Source: Symsagittifera roscoffensis (Eukaryota > Xenacoelomorpha > Acoela > Convolutidae). From it: a stretch of DNA of 64,000 nucleotides. This document shows, piece after piece, positions 56,450 to 64,000 of the stretch (the first letter of the stretch is position 1; each line of letters opens with the position of its first letter). The notes under the pieces were generated by a model, which worked only from the letters and a program-made list of their open reading frames with translations, did not search any database and was not told where the DNA came from. The stretch is from positions 56,674,759 through 56,738,758 of the forward strand of contig NC_087063.1 in the NCBI RefSeq assembly GCF_963678635.1, written 5' to 3'. A program made the translations under genes and the position numbers.

Positions 56450-59400
56450 GAACTAATAATAATGGATGGTTTTGTGGTAAGGGTGGCAACTGTGGTGCAG
56501 TAGGTGTTATTTCTATATTATTATGTTCTTCGTCGTATGTGTTTTGTCTTCTGGATATTTTTGTATTATATTCTTTTTTTTGTGCATCTAGAAGTATTTT
56601 GTTAATAGATGATGAAAAAATTCCGAAAAACCCTGCAAATAGTATACGTGCTATACTTGCTTGTCGGTTTACTTGTGTGTGTATAGCGCATGTGTTATAG
56701 ATTCCTCTTAACAGTGAGCAAAAATCCTATAAAATTAAACATGGCGTTTAAGATAGTTAATTTTTCTAAGATGTGATAGGGCCATCCTAGAAAAGCTAGA
56801 ATTTTGTTCTTTAAGGTGACAAAACTGAAAATATTTATTGGCGAAATATCTTGTGGTCTGTATTTTTTACCGTTTAATTATATGTAGTCTTTGATATCTT
56901 TAAAATATCCGCTATAGTCTTGTGTATAAATGTCTGCAAATCCTGCGATTTCGGCAAGTTTTCCTAAATTCTGGCCGATTGATTGTCGTTGTATTGTGTC
57001 CATTTGTGTTAATAATTCCTGAAACTGTTGTGTTCTATCGTGATGTTGGATATCAGTTTTAGAATATATTCCAATTGATTGTAAATCAACATTTGGGTTA
57101 CGAGCGATAGCTCTGATGCTTTCGGTTGAAAATTTTTTGAGTGATTGCATTATTTTAGGGTATGGTGTAAATAGGTAGTATTTATCTTCATCAGGATTTA
57201 ATTGTACTCCATTGTGGCTATTTTTTTGATCCACATGGGACTGCGGTATCCCAAAAATATGTTCGTCTTGAAAGTGAGTCGACAAAATGTACTTTATTTT
57301 TATAGAAAATGGGGATTCTTTTATAACAACGTTTGTCTTCAAAAACATATAATGGTGATACTTTTTTGGTGCAGGTATAGAACCAAAAAATGTTTCCTTC
57401 ATAGTCAAGAAAATTTCATCTGTTTCCTGATAATAAGTATCCTGCGTAAGGTATTTTTAGTACTGCTAGTGCGAGTGATTGTAGGATTTGTGTTCTTTCC
57501 AATTCGCATAGTTGATGAAGTGTTTCTAAATCAGAAAGTGACATTTCTTGAAAAATTCTACTGATTGTGTAGTCTAGTTTCATGTCTAAGTGGATATCAT
57601 AAGGAATATTACCAAAATAGGTGCTATTCATTAGTGATAGTTCTTGTAAACATGTGCTTTTACTGTCATATGGTTTTAGTTTTCCACCAGGGTGACCTCT
57701 GCTTTTCAGAAAGTTAACTGGGACGTATGATGTTCCTTCATTTACAGGATGACTTGTGGCATAAGGGTCAAATTTTATTTTTCCAGTGGTCATGTCAAAA
57801 CCTTTTTCGTATTCGACAAGTAATTCAGATTATTGTGTCTTATAAAGTGGATTTCTGTTTTTACATGCAAATTCTGTTTCATGATAGAACTGGAAACGTG
57901 TTAATTTATCTTCTATATCATGAATATTTCTTAAATCATTGCTTTGTATACGAGATGGGTTTACTTGTTCGTATGGAATTGATTCAATAAAATATTTTTC
58001 ATGAATTTTTATCATTCGAGCTACTTTTGCTACTTTTGCTACTTTTGCTACTTGTATTTTTGCTACTTGAAATGTTGTGCATGTATCTTCGGGAAACCAA
58101 AAAATTGTTGCTTGGGTCCTTGTTGTGGGGTCACAATAACCTTGATCATTTTTGCAAGATAATCTAATTCCTTGATAGATCATTGTGTTATCAGTTAAAT
58201 CTCGTGTGAGTTGTATTCTTTCAAGTTGTATTTTCCACTATTTCTTGATATCCTTTATTTTTTGTGTCTGCTTTGCAGTTTGAAGGGTCATTTAATCCAA
58301 TGTGTGGTATCCAGTGTTTATCGTGTATGTCATGCAATAATCTTCCATGGGCGCCGTTATATGGGTATTTTTCGTCTAATTTTATATGTCCTTGATATCG
58401 TTCAAGTTCTGCTTGATGTACAGAATCGGCAAAGACTTGGAAATTTACTATTTTTCTGTCTGTCTTTTTATTTCTTGTGATATTCAGTCTGAGTAACTCG
58501 TTTTTACAATCATCGGGATTTAGATGTAAAAGTCGTTCTATATTACTTTGGTAAAATGATTCGTGATCAAGTCGGTTCTTATTTCCATTGGAAACTTGTG
58601 AACAGTGTACTTTCTTTTCGGAAAATGTTGCTGTAAAGTAATATCCTGTGACTGTTGTTGCTCGTGCTTTTGAATATAATGTTGCGATTACATTTGTAGC
58701 TTCTATAGCTTGTGGTTCTGTTTCGCATTGTGATACTTGATTTATTGCATATTTGTGTAGTGTTTTTTGTTCCTTTTCTTCACAATCATAGTGTGTTACT
58801 AATAAATTCTGGAGTCCTGTGCGAGGAGAAAGATTTGTGTTTTGGTCGGAAAATATTAGAAAAAAAGATGTGTTGAAATGTTAATATTTTGGAATATACA
58901 TGTATATGATAATCCTGAGTATGGGTTATAAAATGTTAAGTAACCAATTGTGTTTTTTGTATATCTATCGTATTTATATATTACTTCAGTTGTTATAAAT
59001 GGTGGTGGTAGCGATAAAACTGTTACATTTGGTGGACGTAATGGGTAGGGATGTTGAACAATATTATTAAGTTTGACCGTGATTTAAAATTTTAATTGGA
59101 ATCTATTTTGTTGAAGTATTTGAATTTGTGTTCACGAATATCTTCGTGGATATCTTGTCTATATCGTAGTCTATTGAGTGCGCAACTGTGGAGTCGGTTA
59201 CTATCTTGATTATGTCCAAATAATGGTGGAGGTGCTACGAATGTGTTCCAATCTAGTCGTAAAGGGGTATTTGATGATGATTATTCTCGATATCTAGCGT
59301 CGAGGTTATTTGGGAAATTTAAAGGGAAATCGTTGGTGAAATTTGACTTAATGATGATGTTGACGGGAGTGATAAAGTTTCTGGTAGTGATAATGGTGTT

Positions 59401-60088
59401 GTATCCGTAGAATTATCTAGTGGTTCATATACTATGTTTGGTTCACCTTGTGTATATGAGTGTGTTGCCCAAAAGGGATTTTCACGTATTTGTTCAGATG
59501 TCGGTGTTCAAGCTAAGTAATCTGAGGGTATACTTGAGGTGCTATGTTGTGAAAGGAGTGTGGGAGTTTCTGGCAATGTATTACTAAAGTAGTTGGTGTT
59601 GATGACTGGGGTATATTAAAATGAACTCTAGGGGTTTGAAAATTTCTATTTCTTCGTGGATGTATAATCTGTATATTTATTTCAACTGTATTTTGATGTT
59701 GACTAATGTGTCTTATTCTATTTAAGTCTTGTGGTAATGTGGGGTATAAAAAATATGTTGGTTCACTTAGGGATGCCTGTCGCTGAACTGGTTCTAATGG
59801 TTCGGATAAGCGAGCGTGTCGTTCTTCAAAAGTGTATGGGTTATCTTGAAAAGAAATTCGTGTGGATTTTTGGGGGTTTTGGTTAGTTGTGGGTATGGCT
59901 GGGTTTTCTTGGGATGATGTCGGTGAAGACTGATTTTGTGATTGTTGGTTAGCAATTTTTGAAACGTGTCCGATTGATATTTTCTAGTGGGAAGATTTAT
60001 GTTTATTGTAATATTCTTCCATGAAAAGAATTAAAAGGATTGTTGCTAAGGTGAATGTGACTGTTGCCTTTTTTACACTTTTGCACAT
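56450..60088 (-). pseudogene. Envelope-like glycoprotein region of the retroelement, broken
   Basis: Reading right to left it starts with ATG at 60088-60086 and a basic then hydrophobic leader (ATVTFTLATILLILF), typical of a signal peptide, interrupted by TAG at 59986-59984. A Pro/Gln/Ser-rich stretch follows (about 59960-59270), then a stretch with several N-glycosylation sites (about 59075-58865), cysteine-bearing parts at 58183-57830, and frames at 57793-57416 and 57408-56878. Near 56650-56620 a short hydrophobic segment (ILFAGFFGIF) is followed by a charged tail, consistent with a membrane anchor and cytoplasmic end. At about 3.6 kb it is long for an envelope gene. Location after integrase, secretion signal and anchor support the call; no specific envelope family was identified. 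Several stops and frame changes make it a dead copy. Confidence 0.55.
58020..58072 (-). repeat. Short tandem repeat in the envelope frame
   Basis: On the plus strand CTACTTTTG repeats four to five times (with one CTTGTATTTTTG variant). In the envelope frame this gives VAK three times in a row after QVAKIQ. The 9-bp unit keeps the frame, so it is an in-frame expansion. Confidence 0.75.
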
Positions 60089-60321
60089 TGTCATTATTAG
60101 GGATGATAAAAAAAGTGATGAAAATTACGAATAGTAAAAAAATATCTGTTCTACTTAAAATTGTTCGTATCATTTAAATAGACTTTGAATTATCGTACCT
60201 GTGAATGTGGTCAATGGTTTGGGAAAGTTGGAGATATATTTCAAGTAGGGAGTAGAAAATTTTTAAAAAGATTGCAAAAAAGTATTAAAAGGATTATGAA
60301 AGCTTCAGAAGTATCGATAAA

Positions 60322-61372
60322 TAATATTAGCAAAAGTTTGAATATTATGAAAAATTTTATGAAAAGGTTTAAGATTGTATTTTTTAAGATATTGACTGAT
60401 TGAGAGAAAAGCATTTAAGAAATGATTTGTTCGTCGAATTTTTTTTGTTGTATGCTTACACAACACAGTACTAAAAGTGTTGTGTAAGCATAATAAGCAT
60501 TACAATGAGTTACTGGGTTGAGTGCTACATAATGTGTGAATGCATCAACAATGACCATACAATAGGAGTTTCCTTCAGAGGATGGTGAAATGGGTCCTTT
60601 TGTGTCGAATGAAACGCGATGGTTAAAAAATAAACTTTGTCCTTTAAAATCTTGTTTCTGTGCTATTTGTTTTTGATTTGGATAGGCTTTGCTCAATTGA
60701 CACATTATACAATCATTGCATAATACTTTTATCCAAATTGGTGCATTTGGGAAATAAAAACTCTGTGTAAAGTTCGAATTTGTTTTTTTCTGATCCGGAG
60801 TGTCCTTTTGTATTTTGTGTATGGGAGATGTTAAGTGCTATTAGTTTCATACTTAAAGAAAGACAGGGAACTTTAGAATCAATTAATTGATATTATAAAA
60901 GATCTGTATTTTCATTGATTGTTGTGTTTTTAAATTTTCGGAAATTTCAGAGGAGTTTTTTGTTTCCTAAAAATGTGGTATCATGCTTTTACGGGCTTAG
61001 TTTTGTATTTGTGCCATGATTTTAGTTGTCTAATTACTGGGTCGAGATTTTGATATTGTTTTAAAAGTTCAAGTGTAATTTTATCTGTTGGAGGGAGAAA
61101 AAATATTGTTAATTTCTAGTTTTGAGAGGGGAATTTTGTCAAGTGGGTCATGGAGGTCAAAAAATTGATTCATTTTGTGTTTTGAATCATTTGTTTGTGG
61201 TCCTGATAAATTTATTTTATCGGTCAAATTTTCTTTTCAATTAATAATATTAGCAAAAGTTTGAATATTATGAAAAAATTTATGAAAAAATTTAAGATTG
61301 TATTTTTTAAGATATTGACTGATTGAGAGAAAAGCATTTAAGAAATGATTCGTTCGTCGATTTTTTTTGTTG
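60322..61372. repeat. Duplicated pol fragment inserted between integrase and envelope
   Basis: 60475-61240 repeats 62190-62950 (start of integrase and the linker to RNase H) with about 1.7 kb offset. A second segment, AATATTAGCAAAAGTTTGAA to GAAATGATTTGTTCGTCG (60322-60445), recurs at 61241-61372 next to it. So a pol piece was copied together with its left flank. A minus-strand integrase frame of 96 codons (60705-60415) is part of this copy and is cut off after the zinc-finger/early core region. Confidence 0.75.
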
Positions 61373-61374
61373 TT

Positions 61375-61762
61375 TGGGGCGAGATTCAAGTGTGGTCGGA
61401 TTGTTTATTGGTTTTTTGACAAGTGGAGTTTTGTGAAAAATTGTTGGGGGCTGATTTTATGGTATTCGGGAGGTCTTCTTTGCTTTATTTTTATTTGTCG
61501 AGTGATCTGGGGTATTTTTGAAATATTTTTGGTCCTTTTTTACCTTAGGCTAATTCGCCATTTTTTGTAGGAGGGTTTTTGAGGTCTGAGTTGGGAAAAT
61601 ATTGTTGATCTTTGCGTTATTAGATAGGGGAGGGTTTTAATATTATGGTGATATTTATTTTAGTTGTCAAGTTTTAGCGAGTTGCTTATTTTTGACCTGG
61701 AGGTTGTAAATTTATAGTTATAGATATGCCTGGAGTTTAATATCTATCGGCTAATAGGTTGG
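61375..61762. other. Unassigned segment between pol and its duplicate
   Basis: It is richer in G on the plus strand than its surroundings (GGGAGGTCTTC, TAGGGGAGGGTTT). No frame on either strand links to integrase or the envelope. It may be the original 3' flank of pol or part of an insertion. Confidence 0.35.
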
Positions 61763-61764
61763 TG

Positions 61765-62565
61765 TTAGAGATATAGAAGGTGAAACCAAATTGAATCTTT
61801 ATTTGGTTGGCAATAACCTTGTGCACTTTTATGGGCATTTGCTTTAAACAAAATTGGTTTTCGTGGCTTTTGATTAAAAACCATTTCGTATGGTGACATT
61901 CCTAAAGTTGTCGTAATTTGTGAATTATGTGATAGAGGAAATAATTTCACATCTGTTGACCATTCTGTGTATCGTTTATCATTTCCATTAATGATACATC
62001 TGAGATATTCTTGTAGTGAACGGTTCATACCTTCGACCAAACCGTTTGTCCAAGGTGCATGAGATGTACGTGGTTTATGTTTGATGTTATATAAGTGGCA
62101 TAGGGTGATGATTTCATTATTTATAAATTCTGTACCGTTGTCTGTAATTAGGATTTCGGGTAATCCGAATTTGGCTATCCAATGTTCATAAAGTGTTGTG
62201 TAAGCATAATAAGCATTACAATGAGGTACTGGGTTGAGTGCTACATAATGTGTGAATGCATCAACAATGACCATACAATAGGAGTTTCCTTCAGAGGATG
62301 GTAAAATGGGTCCTTTTGTGTCGAATGAAACGCGATGGTTTAAAAATAAACTTTGTCCTTTAAAATCTTGTTTCTGTGCTATTTGTTTTTGATTTGGATA
62401 GGGTTTGCTCAATTGACATATTATACAATCATTGCATAATACTTTTATCCAAATTGGTGCATTTGGGAAATAAAAACTTTGTGTAAAGTTCGAATATGTT
62501 TTTTCTGATCCGGAGTGTCCTTTTGTATTTTGTGTATGGGAGATGTTAAGTGCTATTAGTTTCAT
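61765..62565 (-). pseudogene. Integrase of a Ty3/Gypsy-type retroelement (fragment of pol)
   Basis: A frame of 266 codons. An HHCC zinc-binding region comes first (H10, H17, then CNDCIIC at 44-50). The catalytic core follows with D82 in RVSFDTKGP, D142 in LITDNGTEF and E178 in NGLVEGMNRS; 35 residues separate the last two, the DD35E spacing of retroviral-type integrases. MSPYEMVFNQKPRKP marks the end of the core. All three catalytic residues are present. In the intact element this would be fused to RNase H upstream; here stops and frame changes at 62570-62935 separate them, so the fragment is not translated as part of a normal polyprotein. Confidence 0.88.
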
Positions 62566-62938
62566 ACTTAAAGAAAGACAGGGAACTTTAGAATCAATTA
62601 ATTGATATTATAAAAGATCTGTATTTTCATTGATTGTTCTGTTTTTAAATTTTCGGAAATATCAGAGGAGTGTTTTGTTTCCTAAAAATGTGGTATCATG
62701 CTTTTACGGGCTTAGTTTTGTATTTGTGCCATGATTTTAGTTGTCTAATTACTGGGTCGAGATTTTGATATTGTTTTAAAAGTTCAAGTGTAATTTTATC
62801 TGTTGGAGGGAGAAAAAATATTGTTAATTTCTAGTTTTGAGAGGGGAATTTTGCCAAGTGGGTCATGGACGTCAAAAACTTGATTCATTTTGTATTTCGA
62901 ATCATTTGTTTGTGGTCCTGATAAATTTATTTTATCGG
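62566..62938 (-). pseudogene. Broken linker between RNase H and integrase
   Basis: On the minus strand, recognisable pol linker reads in pieces: DVHDPLGKIPLSKLEINN in one frame, then TLELLKQYQNLDPVIRQLKS in another, then more changes before the integrase frame opens. At least two frameshifts and several stops are needed to explain it. The same region is present in the 60.5-61.2 kb duplicate. Confidence 0.6.
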
Positions 62939-64000
62939 TCAAATTTTCTTTTCAATTAATGGAAAAAGGTCTTTTTTATGCGAGTGTTGTTTTATTCTCT
63001 TTTGTCGAGTATTAGTTTTTATCCATTGCGAGTATGGAATTGGTTTAAAAGTGGATGTGCCTAATAAATCAACTTCGTATTGATTATTTTGGCAATCTAA
63101 GTAGAGTGGAAAATGTTGTAGATTATTTATTTGTGATTGATCACTGTCAGTTTTTACTGCGTATTTGCATTCTAGTCGGGGTGATGTTTCATCTTTTGCG
63201 GGATAGAATTTAATAATTTGTGGTATTTCAACTGTAGTTGTACGTGTATTTAATTCAGGTGGCGTATTTCGACTTAATGTATCTGGTAATGCAAGGTTTT
63301 TTCCTGCTGTCCAAACTATATGTAAGTTTGGAAATTTCATTAGAATTAGTTGAAATCTATAAATTCTGTGATTAGGATTTGATTTTTGTGTAAAGAGAAA
63401 TATAATTGGTTTGTGATTTGTAAATAGAACTGTTGGGTATTTTAATCCAAGTATCAGAAATTCATTTTCTGTAAGTGTATAAATTATAGCTGTACATTCT
63501 CTCATTAGAGTTGAGAGTCGTAGCTCTGCTTGTGTGAATAATCGTGAATTTGCTGATTTAAGATTCATTTTATTTGTTCCACTATTTGATTGTAGCAATG
63601 CTGCGCCGATGCTAAAATTTGAAGCACCACACATTGCATAGAATGGTTGATTTGGATCTGGAATTCTCTTTGAAATTTGTTCTGTCAAAAGTTTTTTAAT
63701 TTCTTCAAATCGTGTTTGATGTTCAGTTGTCCATTCAAACTTAATTTGTTGTCTGAGGATATTATAGAAAGGTCTTAAGTATAATTGCATTTTGTAAACA
63801 TATTTACATAAGAAATTCAACATTCCAAGGAATTCTTGGATTTTCTTTTTATTTGTAGGTGGCTGAAGTTTTTGGATTGCTTCAATGCGTGATTTTAATA
63901 GAGTGATAGTGTTTTGTTCAATATTATGTCCTAAAAATTTAACGCGTAATAAAAAGAAGTGTGATTTATCAGGGACTGCTTTCAGATTTTCGTTCTGAAT
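62939..64000 (-). pseudogene. Reverse transcriptase end and RNase H (pol fragment, runs off window)
   Basis: The frame is open from the right edge of the window to a stop near 62939, about 353 codons. The first 80 codons are the end of reverse transcriptase (RVKFLGHNIEQ, then EFLGMLNFLCKYV). RNase H follows with CGASNFSIGAALLQ, RLSTLMRECTAIIYTLTE, FTNHKPIIFLF and ALPDTLSRNTPP. In the family the first and third of these normally carry catalytic aspartates (xDAS and TDHKP); here they read GAS (GGT at 63628-63626) and TNHKP (AAT at 63418-63416), each one transition from an Asp codon. The E and the last D remain. The polymerase active site lies outside the window. Confidence 0.85.

Overview
The window is AT-rich metazoan nuclear DNA from a draft assembly, with one run of 200 Ns at 32268-32467. 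The best evidence for an animal is a split gene for testin, a PET and triple-LIM protein, on the + strand at 13.1-19.1 kb. I cannot name the species. An envelope-bearing Ty3/Gypsy-type element at the right end recalls the Tor elements of larvacean tunicates and similar elements of bdelloid rotifers, but that is a weak pointer.

Layout. 1-10.6 kb is a higher-order tandem repeat with a unit of about 4.69 kb and nested shorter repeats. 10.6-13.1 kb holds degenerate repeats. 13.1-19.1 kb holds six testin exons; they are far less AT-rich than their introns, and intron 1 is of the GC-AG type. 19.1-29.3 kb is non-coding and full of dispersed elements: a 206-bp tandem duplication, a long element family also found at 51 kb, tRNA-like fragments, an element bounded by GTTTAGCAGACC-like termini, and three hAT-like copies. 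29.3-35.4 kb holds two isolated minus-strand exon candidates of unknown genes, with several inverted-repeat elements and the gap between them. 35.8-46.7 kb is two adjoining satellite arrays, both with a basic period near 350-365 bp. 46.7-52.9 kb holds a split duplication, a short stretch of telomere-like repeats, GAGCGG-rich DNA, and the two last exons of an unidentified minus-strand gene (50918-51153). 52.9-64.0 kb is the retroelement.

The retroelement reads right to left. In order it has the end of reverse transcriptase, RNase H, integrase, a long envelope-like region starting with a signal peptide, and then a further reading frame downstream of the envelope. That last frame has a proline/serine/threonine-rich front and an unrecognised compact rear. 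The copy is broken by stops, frameshifts, internal duplications and two changes at RNase H catalytic positions, so it looks inactive.

Apart from testin and a few orphan exons, nearly everything here is repeat. The items most worth a second look are the post-envelope frame, a dispersed 38-bp hairpin repeat that occurs at least seven times, the paired satellite arrays, and an inverted-repeat element built of TAATCGATTA-like palindromes around a G-rich block.
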